42,173 nucleotides of DNA from positions 1 through 42,173 of the forward strand of contig JAHHDR010000047.1 of the NCBI GenBank assembly GCA_019739215.1. Direction: 5' to 3'. The stretch is from Rhizobium sp. GTDB taxonomy: Bacteria; Pseudomonadota; Alphaproteobacteria; Rhizobiales; Rhizobiaceae. Position 1 is the first letter of the stretch; each line of letters starts with the position of its first letter. The translations under genes and the position numbers were made by a program. The notes below the pieces were generated by a model. That model was given only the letters and a program-made list of their open reading frames with translations, made no database searches and was not told the DNA's origin. Positions 1 through 8,132 of the stretch are shown here, in pieces.

Positions 1-355
1 GCGCTGCCTTCACCTTGCCGTTGGCAGTCAGCACCTCGTAGCGGAACCGAAGTTCGTTGCCGCCATAGCCGAGGTTGCGTGCCGTCGACTCGCTCATGGT
101 GACGAAAGTGGCCCCCGTATCGATCAGCGAATCCACCGGCTTCCCGTTGATCCGGAACCGCCCCGCGAAATGGCCCGCGTCATTGGCCTTCATCACGTAG
201 TTCCTGCCGTTGTCGACATCCGCGGAGACCAGTGTTGCCTGTGCCTCGACGACCGTGTCCGGCTTTCCGCCCTTGTCGATGAAGCCGACCATGCTGGGCA
301 CGTTGACGGCGACCATGATGGTCGAAGACCAGATGAGGATTGCGCGACCGATCAT
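1..355 (-). CDS. Retropepsin-like aspartic protease, 3' part cut off (left-arm copy)
   Basis: Duplicate of the first 118 codons of the gene at 10937-11455; the rest lies beyond base 1. It keeps the N-terminal membrane segment and the active-site DTGA motif. Because it sits in the presumed fold-back arm, it should not be counted as a second gene. Confidence 0.8.
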   Translation of the reverse strand, partial: MIGRAILIWSSTIMVAVNVPSMVGFIDKGGKPDTVVEAQATLVSADVDNGRNYVMKANDAGHFAGRFRINGKPVDSLIDTGATFVTMSESTARNLGYGGNELRFRYEVLTANGKVKAA

Positions 356-497
356 GGCATTTTTCCGGGTTGAACCTACCCCGAAACGCTATGTCCAATT
401 CCTGATCAAATAGTAAACCCGGTAATTTTCAGGGGTTTTGCGGCCTCATCGACTGTTCGGACAGTTAACGCAGTCTCGGCGCCGCGCCACATGTGCC

Positions 498-1127
498 CTA
501 TTTCGTGCCATACATCCGGTCGCCCGCATCGCCGAGTCCCGGCACGATGTAACCCTTCTCGTTGAGATGGCTGTCGATCGAAGCGGTGTAGACGGGGACA
601 TCAGGGTGAACGCTGTGGAAATTCCTGATGCCCTCGGGTGCCGCGAGCAGGCAGAGGAAGCGGATGTTCTTGGCATTGCGCTCCTTAAGCTTGTCGATCG
701 CCGCGATCGAGGAATTGCCGGTCGCCAGCATCGGATCGACGACGATCACCAGGCGCTCGTCGATATCCTCCGGCGCCTTGAAGTAATACTCCACCGGCTT
801 GAGCGTCTCATGGTCGCGATAGACGCCGATATGCGAGACGCGGGCCGACGGCACGAGGTCGAGCATGCCTTCGAGCAGTCCGTTGCCCGCGCGCAGGATC
901 GAGGCGAAGACCAGCTTCTTGCCCTCGAGGATCGGTGCCTGCATCGTCTGCAGCGGCGTCTCGATTTCTTCATAGGTGAGTTCGAGGTCGCGCGTCACCT
1001 CGTAGCAGAGCAGCGTCGAGATCTCGCGCAACAGCCGCCGGAAACCTGCCGTGGAGGTCTCCTTCTTGCGCATGATGGTGAGCTTGTGCTGCACCAGCGG
1101 ATGATCGATAACCGTGACGCCGTTCAT
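498..1127 (-). CDS. upp: Uracil phosphoribosyltransferase (left-arm copy)
   Basis: Mirror copy of the upp gene at 10165-10794, with the same 209-residue product. See that entry for motifs and start choice. It is probably not a separate genomic locus. Confidence 0.85.
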   Translation of the reverse strand: MNGVTVIDHPLVQHKLTIMRKKETSTAGFRRLLREISTLLCYEVTRDLELTYEEIETPLQTMQAPILEGKKLVFASILRAGNGLLEGMLDLVPSARVSHIGVYRDHETLKPVEYYFKAPEDIDERLVIVVDPMLATGNSSIAAIDKLKERNAKNIRFLCLLAAPEGIRNFHSVHPDVPVYTASIDSHLNEKGYIVPGLGDAGDRMYGTK

Positions 1128-1232
1128 GGGGAAGCCTTCCGAAAACAGAATATCGGCCCGACTCTTTTCATGCCCTGCGGTCCTTCGCAAGCATGGAGCC
1201 GCCCGATTGCCGCGATCATCCCCAACCGCGGC

Positions 1233-2453
1233 TCAGAGGAAACTCCGGCCATGAAGGCCCGGCGCGATGCCGAGATGCTTCGCGACGGTCTCGCCGATGT
1301 CGGCGAAGCTCCTGAGCACGCCGTGGGAGCCCGGCACCACATTCGGCCCAAAGGCCATGACCGGCACCCTTTCGCGGGTGTGATCGGTGCCGCGCCAGGT
1401 CGGATCGCAACCATGGTCGGCGGTAAGCACCACCAGATCATGCGGACGCATGCGGCGCGCAATCTCGGGCAGCCTCAGGTCGAAGGCCTCCAGGGCCGCC
1501 GCATAGCCCGGCACATCGCGGCGATGGCCGTAGAGCTGGTCGAAATCCACGAAATTGGTGAAAACCAGATCGCCGTCCTGCGCCCGGTCCATAGCCGCGA
1601 GCGTCGCATCGACCAGCGCCGCATTGCCGCTTGCCTTGGTCTCGATCGTCACCCCCTTGTGGGCGAAGATGTCGCCGATCTTGCCGACGGCATGAACCTG
1701 GAACCCGCCTTCCTCCACCCGGTCGAGCAGCGTCGGCTCGGGTGGGGGGATCGAGAAGTCGCGTCGGTTGCCGGTGCGGTGGAAGGTCTCGCGGTTGCGG
1801 CCGAGAAAGGGCCGGGCAATGACGCGGCCGACATTGAGCGGATCGAGAATGACCCGCACCTTCTGGCAGAGGTCGAGCAGCCGGGACAGGCCGAAACTGC
1901 CTTCATGCGCGGCGATCTGGAACACCGAGTCCGAGGATGTGTAGCAGATCGGCTGGCCGGTCCGCACGTGCTCCTCGCCGAGCTCGGCGATGATGTCGGT
2001 GCCGGAGGCATGCTTGTTGCCGAGTATGCCGGACAGGTCTCCCGCCGCGCATATCTCCGCCACCAGGTCCTCGCTGAAGGCATCTCCCTCGGTCGGAAAA
2101 TAGCCCCAGTCGAACCGGATGGGCGTGCCGGCGATTTCCCAATGTCCCGAGGGCGTGTCCTTGCCGCGTGACATCTCGTTGGCGGCAGCATAGGCGCCAA
2201 TCACCTTGTCGGGGCGCTCCATGCCGGCCGGCCAGTAGTTCGACGCCGAAAAATGGGCATGAAGCAGCCCGAGCATCGCCATGTTGGGAATCTGCAGCGG
2301 CCCCGAGCGCAGGCCTGCCCTGTCCCCTGCACCGGCGGCGCAGAACTCCGCGATGTGGCCCAGCGTGTTCGCGCCGAGGTCGCCATAGTCTGCGGCATCC
2401 GGCGCGTTTCCGATGCCGAGGGAATCCAGTACGAAGAGAAATGCGCGCGCCAT
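1233..2453 (-). CDS. deoB: Phosphopentomutase (left-arm copy)
   Basis: Mirror copy of the deoB gene at 8839-10059, with an identical 406-residue product. See that entry. Probably a duplicate created by the fold-back. Confidence 0.85.
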   Translation of the reverse strand: MARAFLFVLDSLGIGNAPDAADYGDLGANTLGHIAEFCAAGAGDRAGLRSGPLQIPNMAMLGLLHAHFSASNYWPAGMERPDKVIGAYAAANEMSRGKDTPSGHWEIAGTPIRFDWGYFPTEGDAFSEDLVAEICAAGDLSGILGNKHASGTDIIAELGEEHVRTGQPICYTSSDSVFQIAAHEGSFGLSRLLDLCQKVRVILDPLNVGRVIARPFLGRNRETFHRTGNRRDFSIPPPEPTLLDRVEEGGFQVHAVGKIGDIFAHKGVTIETKASGNAALVDATLAAMDRAQDGDLVFTNFVDFDQLYGHRRDVPGYAAALEAFDLRLPEIARRMRPHDLVVLTADHGCDPTWRGTDHTRERVPVMAFGPNVVPGSHGVLRSFADIGETVAKHLGIAPGLHGRSFL

Positions 2454-2548
2454 CGAGTGCTCCGCTTGCCGGCTTTCGCCGGAACCTCAGGCTGGGGTAG
2501 CGCGACGATCGTCTTTTGGCAATATCGGCCCCAAGGTCAGTCGCAGGA

Positions 2549-3163
2549 TCAGCCGCAGTCGGAGCAGGGAACGTCCGACCCGAGCCGTTGGCGGTAATAG
2601 AACTCGCGGCGGATCGTGAGGCTGCGGCTCGACCCCTCGAGACCGGCAGGCGAACCGAAGAACAGCAGCATCGTATGCTGCACGGACAGTTCCGACCGCA
2701 CCAGAAACGAACCTGGCTTCTTCATGTCGGTGGGCAGGTCCACGGTCGAGCCCTTGGCATAGGGCTTGCCGCCGCTTTCGTTCCAGGACCACAACACCTT
2801 GGCAGCGCCGGAACTGTCGACGGTGACGCCGGTGATCCTGAGCTTCAGACCGATCGCGGGGCTCGGTGCGATGGTCGATTCCGCGGCGTCGATCATCTCG
2901 CTGAGAAAGGCCTTGTCGACGGAATCCTGCCGGGTGACGATGTCGGCAATCGTGCCGGCCGCCTTCAGCGTCTTCTGGGATACGGAGTAGCCCGTCGTGA
3001 TCTCGAAGGAACTGATATAGATCGCGATCAGGATCGGCGCCAGGAAGGCGAACTCAATGGCGCTCGCGCCCGACCGTTCCTGCGCGAGGCGCCGCAGGCG
3101 CTCAGCGATTGCCGTGAGCACGCCCCGGCCCGACTTCTCCGGTATTGCGACAGCCTCGGTCAT
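2549..3163 (-). CDS. TadE/TadG-family pilus assembly protein (left-arm copy)
   Basis: Mirror copy of 8129-8743 (204 residues). It overlaps the next copy by four bases, as in the right arm. Confidence 0.8.
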   Translation of the reverse strand: MTEAVAIPEKSGRGVLTAIAERLRRLAQERSGASAIEFAFLAPILIAIYISSFEITTGYSVSQKTLKAAGTIADIVTRQDSVDKAFLSEMIDAAESTIAPSPAIGLKLRITGVTVDSSGAAKVLWSWNESGGKPYAKGSTVDLPTDMKKPGSFLVRSELSVQHTMLLFFGSPAGLEGSSRSLTIRREFYYRQRLGSDVPCSDCG

Positions 3164-3777
3164 TCATAGTCCTCGTTCTCGAAGGCTGACGTCTGGACGA
3201 TCAGGAAGTCGGTGGGAACCGGCTTGTTGGCGGGGCGGATATTGGTGATGTAGGGACGCATGAGATCGGTCATGATCTGCCAACGATAATAGGCACGGAG
3301 CATGTTTCGACTGTTGGGGCCGCCGGGCGAGAAGGCGAAGTCGCTGGTGTCGAGGTCGGCATAGTCGGCGGTCGAGACCTTGGGCACCTCGCGCGGCATG
3401 TCCGCATAGCTCGCGAACTGGCGAACATCGAGATAAAGCTTCTCCGGCGTGGCCGCCTCGGTCTCCGAACACATGCTGAGGATCGAGACTTCGTCGCAGA
3501 AAAGCTGCCGGAACTCGACTTCAGTGACGTCGGTGGGCTTGCCTTGGCCGAAGGTGATCTCACCGGTGCGGATCTTGCGTGCCATGGTCTCGACGGCGTT
3601 CGCCATGAGCTGTTCGCCGGTGAAGGCAAAGAATGTCTCGAAGGTGGCGAATATCAGCAGCATGAAGGGAACGGCGAGGATCGCGAATTCCAGTGCCGCC
3701 GCTCCTTCGCGGTCGCGACGCAGGCGCAGTAGCGATCCGAATCGCCGCCTCCTATGCGCTCTGCACGTTGGATTCAT
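3160..3777 (-). CDS. TadE-family pilus assembly protein (left-arm copy)
   Basis: Mirror copy of 7515-8132 (205 residues). See the right-arm entry for domain content and start choice. Confidence 0.8.
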   Translation of the reverse strand: MNPTCRAHRRRRFGSLLRLRRDREGAAALEFAILAVPFMLLIFATFETFFAFTGEQLMANAVETMARKIRTGEITFGQGKPTDVTEVEFRQLFCDEVSILSMCSETEAATPEKLYLDVRQFASYADMPREVPKVSTADYADLDTSDFAFSPGGPNSRNMLRAYYRWQIMTDLMRPYITNIRPANKPVPTDFLIVQTSAFENEDYE

Positions 3778-3869
3778 AGAGTTGCCCGCTCGCCACGATG
3801 TGAAGGGCAATATTAGCGGCAATCCTTTAAATGCCCGTTGTGCGGAGCCCGGGCTTTTTAGCCTTTGCC

Positions 3870-3884
3870 TCAACCCGTTCTTAA
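3870..3884. promoter_or_regulatory. CtrA-like site before the TadE gene (left-arm copy)
   Basis: Mirror of the motif at 7408-7422, reading TTAA-N7-TTGA on the minus strand. Confidence 0.25.
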
Positions 3885-3911
3885 CGATTGCGGGGCGCGC
3901 GGGACAAAGGG

Positions 3912-4325
3912 CTAGTTGCCCTTGCCTGTTAGCGCCTGGTGCTGTTCACAGGTCGGCGTGCAGGACAGCACGGTCCGGTCCGTCTGGCGGTACATGCGCA
4001 CGGTGTTGCCCTCGTCGATCGAGACCAGCACGCGCTCGTCGAGCAGCGCGTTGCCGTCCGCGTCGAGCAACACGAGATTGGTGGTGCCGAAGGCCTTGCC
4101 GGTCAGCACGATAGTCCGCGAATCCGCCACGGTGGCATCCGCGACGTCTGCATTGCCGATGATGACCTTGGAGACGGGCTGGTCGAGCTTGAGAACTTTC
4201 GCATGATTGAGGAACACCCGCATCATGCCCTGGTCATCGGCATGGGCAATGCCGCTCGCGGATGCGAGGATCGCCATTGCGAATGTACCCGCGCGCGTGA
4301 GGGAGATGGGTGTCCTGATGGGCAT
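3912..4325 (-). CDS. Secreted pilus protein with CpaC N-terminal-like domain (left-arm copy)
   Basis: Mirror copy of 6967-7380 (137 residues). Confidence 0.75.
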   Translation of the reverse strand: MPIRTPISLTRAGTFAMAILASASGIAHADDQGMMRVFLNHAKVLKLDQPVSKVIIGNADVADATVADSRTIVLTGKAFGTTNLVLLDADGNALLDERVLVSIDEGNTVRMYRQTDRTVLSCTPTCEQHQALTGKGN

Positions 4326-4768
4326 GGGCTGGGTTCCACATGGTCTTGCTGAACGAAATGTGGACGAGAATGATGAATGAAGGCTTAAGGCACCCGATCC
4401 GGCCGCCGTCCCGCTCACGCATTGTTCTTAAGGTGTCAGTCGCTCTTCGAAGCAATGTTTGCCTGCAAGGCGCGTCCGAACCCCGAAGAGTGGCGAAAAC
4501 CGGCCATACCGGCGGGTGCGTGTTGCATTCCCATCAAGGCTCTATCCGGCGGAATCCCTAACCTTCCCGGTGATTGCGGGGACAACGATAAAATATGACA
4601 AAACGAATTTGGAAATCCTTCACCACGTCGAGCTTTGTACCGGATTAACCTCTTGTTTACCGGGTTTATTAAGCCGTACGAAACGCCCCGGCGCTAGATT
4701 GTGCTCATCCGATCCAACGGCGAACAGTTGGCGGAAGTGCTGATGTAAAGTTACCTAAGGAGACGATC
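4326..4768. other. Divergent intergenic region before pilin 1 (left-arm copy)
   Basis: This 443-bp stretch separates the minus-strand CpaC-N-like gene from the plus-strand pilin gene. I see no convincing gene. The part nearest the pilin is richer in A+T than the flanking genes and holds a CtrA-like TTAA-N7-TTTA motif at 4645-4659. It should contain the promoters of both genes. Confidence 0.6.
4645..4659 (+). promoter_or_regulatory. CtrA-like site upstream of pilin 1 (left-arm copy)
   Basis: Sequence is TTAA, seven bases, TTTA, then C. This is close to the CtrA consensus TTAA-N7-TTAAC, and lies about 110 bp before the pilin start. CtrA controls pilA in Caulobacter; its action here is inferred. 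Confidence 0.35.
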
Positions 4769-4942
4769 ATGTCTGCGATTTTCGCACGCTTTATGAAAGA
4801 TGAGTCCGGCGCGACCGCTATCGAGTATGGCCTCATCGCCGCCCTGATTTCCGTTGCGCTCATCACCGGCGCCACGACCCTCGGCAACGCGTTGAACACA
4901 CAGTTCGACAACCTGTCGGGCAAGCTCGACTACACCGGCTGA
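4769..4942 (+). CDS. Flp-type pilin 1 (left-arm copy)
   Basis: Mirror copy of the pilin at 6350-6523 (57 residues). In this orientation the ribosome-binding site aaggaga lies at 4757-4763, five bases before the ATG. Confidence 0.85.
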   Translation: MSAIFARFMKDESGATAIEYGLIAALISVALITGATTLGNALNTQFDNLSGKLDYTG

Positions 4943-4962
4943 TCCCCAGCAGGACACGCATG

Positions 4963-4989
4963 AAGGGCCCGCCGCAAGGTGGGCCTTTT
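4963..4989 (+). terminator. Rho-independent terminator after pilin 1 (left-arm copy)
   Basis: An 11-bp G/C-rich stem (4963-4973 with 4978-4988) closes a GCAA loop and is followed by a T-rich run. It lies 20 bp after the pilin stop codon. Confidence 0.75.
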
Positions 4990-5082
4990 GCTTTTCCGCC
5001 TTGGCGGTATTTCGCTAGGCGTCGGCTGTTTCATATTGAAGTTACCTGTCGGTTGACGCGTCACTTTCGTTAACCCCGACCC

Positions 5083-5097
5083 TTAAGCCTTACTCAA
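5083..5097 (+). promoter_or_regulatory. CtrA-like site upstream of pilin 2 (left-arm copy)
   Basis: TTAA, seven bases, TCAA, then C: one base off the CtrA consensus TTAA-N7-TTAAC. It is placed about 55 bp before the pilin 2 start, a position where it could overlap a -35 element. Confidence 0.35.
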
Positions 5098-5151
5098 CAA
5101 ACTGCTGATATCATTTCGATATTGGTTCGAGACCTCGCAAAGGAGATGGCG

Positions 5152-5322
5152 ATGGCTGCCCTGATTTACCGCATGTTGAAAGACGAATCCGGTGCAACCG
5201 CCATCGAATACGGCCTGATCGCAGCCTTGATCGCGACGGCGCTGATCACCGGCGCGACCACGTTGGGCAATGCACTCAACACCCAGTTCGACGGTCTCGC
5301 CGGAAATCTGAATGTGACTTGA
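5152..5322 (+). CDS. Flp-type pilin 2 (left-arm copy)
   Basis: Mirror copy of the pilin at 5970-6140 (56 residues). An earlier in-frame ATG at 5146 touches the Shine-Dalgarno aaggag (5140-5145), so the ATG at 5152, six bases after it, is preferred. Confidence 0.85.
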   Translation: MAALIYRMLKDESGATAIEYGLIAALIATALITGATTLGNALNTQFDGLAGNLNVT

Positions 5323-5383
5323 TTGACGCTACAGGCCGGGTTTCGCATGCTGACGCAGGCCACCCAGACGGTTGCAAATCATT

Positions 5384-5414
5384 AAGCCCGCCATGCGATG
5401 ATGCCGGCGGGCTT
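5384..5414 (+). terminator. Hairpin between pilin 2 and cpaA (left-arm copy)
   Basis: AAGCCCGCC (5384-5392) pairs perfectly with GGCGGGCTT (5406-5414) around a 13-base loop. No T-run follows, so it may be an mRNA-stabilising or attenuating hairpin that keeps pilin expression above that of cpaA. The mirror is at 5878-5908. Confidence 0.4.
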
Positions 5415-5511
5415 GAGGCTATTGGGGGCGCGGCGCGACTGTCCCGCCATGGCCGAGACAAGACGACATCGGGAGTTGCCTTGACGGCGACTGCCCTCCA
5501 GGGAGACGGCA

Positions 5512-5634
5512 ATGATTTCCGCGGCCATCTTGGTAGTCTTTCCGCTCTGCATGGCCATGGCGGCCTGCAGCGATCTTCTGACGATGACGATCCCGAACCG
5601 GCTCTCGGTGGTGTTGATCGCATCCTTCCTCGCC
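5512..5634 (+). pseudogene. cpaA: cpaA prepilin peptidase, 5' fragment (left-arm copy)
   Basis: The first 41 codons of a type IV prepilin peptidase with the A24 motif SDL..IPN, preceded by gggag at 5501-5505. The frame then runs through the palindrome centre into the antisense of its own mirror copy, giving a meaningless 132-residue hybrid. This is a truncation at the fold-back junction, not a functional gene. Confidence 0.8.
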
Positions 5635-5657
5635 GATAGACCGGCGAAAGGCGCAAT
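5635..5657. other. Spacer at the centre of the inverted repeat
   Basis: These 23 bp are the only unpaired bases of the palindrome. Read on minus they continue the cpaA frame as IAPFAGLS, the kind of hydrophobic sequence expected after the first membrane segments of CpaA. Read on plus they give DRPAKGAM, which does not fit. The spacer therefore belongs to the right arm, and the fold-back joined just beyond it. The last three paired bases on each side are gcc and ggc. Confidence 0.9.
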
Positions 5658-5780
5658 GGCGAGGAAGGATGCGATCAACACCACCGAGAGCCGGTTCGGG
5701 ATCGTCATCGTCAGAAGATCGCTGCAGGCCGCCATGGCCATGCAGAGCGGAAAGACTACCAAGATGGCCGCGGAAATCAT
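5635..5780 (-). pseudogene. cpaA: cpaA prepilin peptidase, 5' fragment (right arm plus spacer)
   Basis: CpaA is the inner-membrane aspartyl peptidase that trims Flp prepilins. The first 49 codons are present: hydrophobic segment 1, the CSDL..IPN region with the first catalytic aspartate, and part of the next membrane segment ending IAPFAGLS. The second catalytic Asp motif and the rest are missing because the sequence folds back here. In the real genome the gene is probably intact and followed by further cpa genes. It lies downstream of two pilins on the same strand. Confidence 0.85.
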
Positions 5781-5969
5781 TGCCGTCTCCCTGGAGGGCA
5801 GTCGCCGTCAAGGCAACTCCCGATGTCGTCTTGTCTCGGCCATGGCGGGACAGTCGCGCCGCGCCCCCAATAGCCTCAAGCCCGCCGGCATCATCGCATG
5901 GCGGGCTTAATGATTTGCAACCGTCTGGGTGGCCTGCGTCAGCATGCGAAACCCGGCCTGTAGCGTCAA

Positions 5970-6140
5970 TCAAGTCACATTCAGATTTCCGGCGAGACCG
6001 TCGAACTGGGTGTTGAGTGCATTGCCCAACGTGGTCGCGCCGGTGATCAGCGCCGTCGCGATCAAGGCTGCGATCAGGCCGTATTCGATGGCGGTTGCAC
6101 CGGATTCGTCTTTCAACATGCGGTAAATCAGGGCAGCCAT
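5970..6140 (-). CDS. Flp-type pilin 2
   Basis: Structural subunit of a Flp/Tad type IVb pilus, 56 residues. A short basic leader ends before the ESGATAIEYGLIAALIA segment, the class IVb prepilin signature: cleavage is expected next to the conserved glycine, with Glu and Tyr a few residues into the mature hydrophobic helix. The first half is nearly identical to pilin 1; the C-terminal ends differ (GLAGNLNVT against NLSGKLDYTG). The start at 6140 is chosen because the Shine-Dalgarno aaggag lies six bases upstream. It precedes cpaA on the same strand. The two pilins look like a tandem duplication. Confidence 0.93.
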   Translation of the reverse strand: MAALIYRMLKDESGATAIEYGLIAALIATALITGATTLGNALNTQFDGLAGNLNVT

Positions 6141-6194
6141 CGCCATCTCCTTTGCGAGGTCTCGAACCAATATCGAAATGATATCAGCAGTTTG

Positions 6195-6209
6195 TTGAGT
6201 AAGGCTTAA
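6195..6209 (-). promoter_or_regulatory. CtrA-like site upstream of pilin 2
   Basis: TTAA-N7-TCAAC on the minus strand, about 55 bp before the pilin 2 start. One mismatch to the CtrA consensus. Confidence 0.35.
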
Positions 6210-6302
6210 GGGTCGGGGTTAACGAAAGTGACGCGTCAACCGACAGGTAACTTCAATATGAAACAGCCGACGCCTAGCGAAATACCGCCAAGGCGGAAAA
6301 GC

Positions 6303-6329
6303 AAAAGGCCCACCTTGCGGCGGGCCCTT
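6303..6329 (-). terminator. Rho-independent terminator after pilin 1
   Basis: Strong 11-bp stem with a four-base loop followed by a T-rich run, 20 bp after the stop of pilin 1. It would separate pilin 1 from the pilin 2-cpaA unit, consistent with a separate promoter for pilin 2. Confidence 0.8.
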
Positions 6330-6349
6330 CATGCGTGTCCTGCTGGGGA

Positions 6350-6523
6350 TCAGCCGGTGTAGTCGAGCTTGCCCGACAGGTTGTCGAACTGTGTGTTCAA
6401 CGCGTTGCCGAGGGTCGTGGCGCCGGTGATGAGCGCAACGGAAATCAGGGCGGCGATGAGGCCATACTCGATAGCGGTCGCGCCGGACTCATCTTTCATA
6501 AAGCGTGCGAAAATCGCAGACAT
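6350..6523 (-). CDS. Flp-type pilin 1
   Basis: Structural subunit of a Flp/Tad pilus, 57 residues, with the class IVb signature ESGATAIEYGLIAALIS in the hydrophobic N-terminal helix and a short polar C-terminus. The prepilin would be cleaved by CpaA, whose truncated gene lies downstream. Ribosome-binding site aaggaga ends five bases before the ATG. The gene is monocistronic by appearance, with its own terminator and a CtrA-like motif in its upstream region. Confidence 0.93.
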   Translation of the reverse strand: MSAIFARFMKDESGATAIEYGLIAALISVALITGATTLGNALNTQFDNLSGKLDYTG

Positions 6524-6966
6524 GATCGTCTCCTTAGGTAACTTTACATCAGCACTTCCGCCAACTGTTCGCCGTTGGATCGGATGAGCACAATCTAGCG
6601 CCGGGGCGTTTCGTACGGCTTAATAAACCCGGTAAACAAGAGGTTAATCCGGTACAAAGCTCGACGTGGTGAAGGATTTCCAAATTCGTTTTGTCATATT
6701 TTATCGTTGTCCCCGCAATCACCGGGAAGGTTAGGGATTCCGCCGGATAGAGCCTTGATGGGAATGCAACACGCACCCGCCGGTATGGCCGGTTTTCGCC
6801 ACTCTTCGGGGTTCGGACGCGCCTTGCAGGCAAACATTGCTTCGAAGAGCGACTGACACCTTAAGAACAATGCGTGAGCGGGACGGCGGCCGGATCGGGT
6901 GCCTTAAGCCTTCATTCATCATTCTCGTCCACATTTCGTTCAGCAAGACCATGTGGAACCCAGCCC
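6524..6966. other. Divergent intergenic region between pilin 1 and the CpaC-N-like gene
   Basis: 443 bp with no supportable gene. It contains a CtrA-like motif (6633-6647, minus strand) and should hold both divergent promoters. Short open frames here lack a ribosome-binding site and family features. Confidence 0.6.
6633..6647 (-). promoter_or_regulatory. CtrA-like site upstream of pilin 1
   Basis: TTAA-N7-TTTA followed by C on the minus strand, about 110 bp before the pilin 1 start. Confidence 0.35.
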
Positions 6967-7380
6967 ATGCCCATCAGGACACCCATCTCCCTCACGCGCG
7001 CGGGTACATTCGCAATGGCGATCCTCGCATCCGCGAGCGGCATTGCCCATGCCGATGACCAGGGCATGATGCGGGTGTTCCTCAATCATGCGAAAGTTCT
7101 CAAGCTCGACCAGCCCGTCTCCAAGGTCATCATCGGCAATGCAGACGTCGCGGATGCCACCGTGGCGGATTCGCGGACTATCGTGCTGACCGGCAAGGCC
7201 TTCGGCACCACCAATCTCGTGTTGCTCGACGCGGACGGCAACGCGCTGCTCGACGAGCGCGTGCTGGTCTCGATCGACGAGGGCAACACCGTGCGCATGT
7301 ACCGCCAGACGGACCGGACCGTGCTGTCCTGCACGCCGACCTGTGAACAGCACCAGGCGCTAACAGGCAAGGGCAACTAG
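6967..7380 (+). CDS. Secreted pilus-associated protein with CpaC/RcpA N-terminal-like domain
   Basis: 137 residues with a signal peptide ending near ASGIAHA. The mature part (MMRVFLNHAKVLKLDQPVSK, then IIGNADVADATVADSRTIVLTG and GTTNLVLLD) resembles the pilus-formation N-terminal domain found at the front of CpaC secretins. The secretin ring-forming part is absent, so this is a stand-alone periplasmic domain protein. A Cys pair (SCTPTC) lies near the C-terminus. The first ATG after the upstream stop that gives a clean signal peptide is at 6967. It is divergent from pilin 1 and codirectional with two TadE-type genes, which suggests a part in Tad pilus assembly. The exact role is unknown. Confidence 0.8.
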   Translation: MPIRTPISLTRAGTFAMAILASASGIAHADDQGMMRVFLNHAKVLKLDQPVSKVIIGNADVADATVADSRTIVLTGKAFGTTNLVLLDADGNALLDERVLVSIDEGNTVRMYRQTDRTVLSCTPTCEQHQALTGKGN

Positions 7381-7407
7381 CCCTTTGTCCCGCGCGCCCC
7401 GCAATCG

Positions 7408-7422
7408 TTAAGAACGGGTTGA
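7408..7422 (+). promoter_or_regulatory. CtrA-like site upstream of the TadE genes
   Basis: TTAA-N7-TTGA, about 93 bp before the first TadE-type start at 7515. A weaker match than the two pilin sites, but it lies in a 134-bp gap where a promoter is expected. Confidence 0.25.
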
Positions 7423-7514
7423 GGCAAAGGCTAAAAAGCCCGGGCTCCGCACAACGGGCATTTAAAGGATTGCCGCTAATATTGCCCTTCACATCGTGGC
7501 GAGCGGGCAACTCT

Positions 7515-8132
7515 ATGAATCCAACGTGCAGAGCGCATAGGAGGCGGCGATTCGGATCGCTACTGCGCCTGCGTCGCGACCGCGAAGGAGCGGCGGCACT
7601 GGAATTCGCGATCCTCGCCGTTCCCTTCATGCTGCTGATATTCGCCACCTTCGAGACATTCTTTGCCTTCACCGGCGAACAGCTCATGGCGAACGCCGTC
7701 GAGACCATGGCACGCAAGATCCGCACCGGTGAGATCACCTTCGGCCAAGGCAAGCCCACCGACGTCACTGAAGTCGAGTTCCGGCAGCTTTTCTGCGACG
7801 AAGTCTCGATCCTCAGCATGTGTTCGGAGACCGAGGCGGCCACGCCGGAGAAGCTTTATCTCGATGTTCGCCAGTTCGCGAGCTATGCGGACATGCCGCG
7901 CGAGGTGCCCAAGGTCTCGACCGCCGACTATGCCGACCTCGACACCAGCGACTTCGCCTTCTCGCCCGGCGGCCCCAACAGTCGAAACATGCTCCGTGCC
8001 TATTATCGTTGGCAGATCATGACCGATCTCATGCGTCCCTACATCACCAATATCCGCCCCGCCAACAAGCCGGTTCCCACCGACTTCCTGATCGTCCAGA
8101 CGTCAGCCTTCGAGAACGAGGACTATGAATGA
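7515..8132 (+). CDS. TadE-family pilus assembly protein
   Basis: 205 residues: a short basic N-terminus, then REGAAALEFAILAVPFMLLI, the TadE-like motif with a glutamate at the start of a hydrophobic helix as in pseudopilins, followed by a soluble extracytoplasmic domain with a Cys pair (FCDE and SMCSE). TadE/F proteins are minor pseudopilin-like parts of the Tad machine. An upstream in-frame ATG at 7419 would add 32 basic residues with no ribosome-binding site, so 7515 is preferred. The stop overlaps the next start by four bases (ATGA), which indicates translational coupling. Confidence 0.88.
   Translation: MNPTCRAHRRRRFGSLLRLRRDREGAAALEFAILAVPFMLLIFATFETFFAFTGEQLMANAVETMARKIRTGEITFGQGKPTDVTEVEFRQLFCDEVSILSMCSETEAATPEKLYLDVRQFASYADMPREVPKVSTADYADLDTSDFAFSPGGPNSRNMLRAYYRWQIMTDLMRPYITNIRPANKPVPTDFLIVQTSAFENEDYE

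Larger units (their letters stand above)
1..5634. repeat. Left arm of 11.3-kb inverted repeat
   Basis: This arm is the reverse complement of 5658-11291, with position x matching 11292-x. I compared the outer end (1-60 against 11232-11291) and the centre base by base and found no mismatch. All open frames in the arm also recur with identical lengths and products. The repeat runs to base 1, so its outer limit lies outside the window. I infer that this arm is the fold-back copy: it is joined to the other arm inside cpaA, and only the right arm continues into single-copy sequence. Confidence 0.97.

Noticed and set aside
1..5634. Second functional set of pilin, deoB, upp and tad genes
   Set aside because: Identical to the right arm wherever compared and truncated at the fold-back in cpaA. 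More likely a copy made by the sequencing or assembly process than extra genes.
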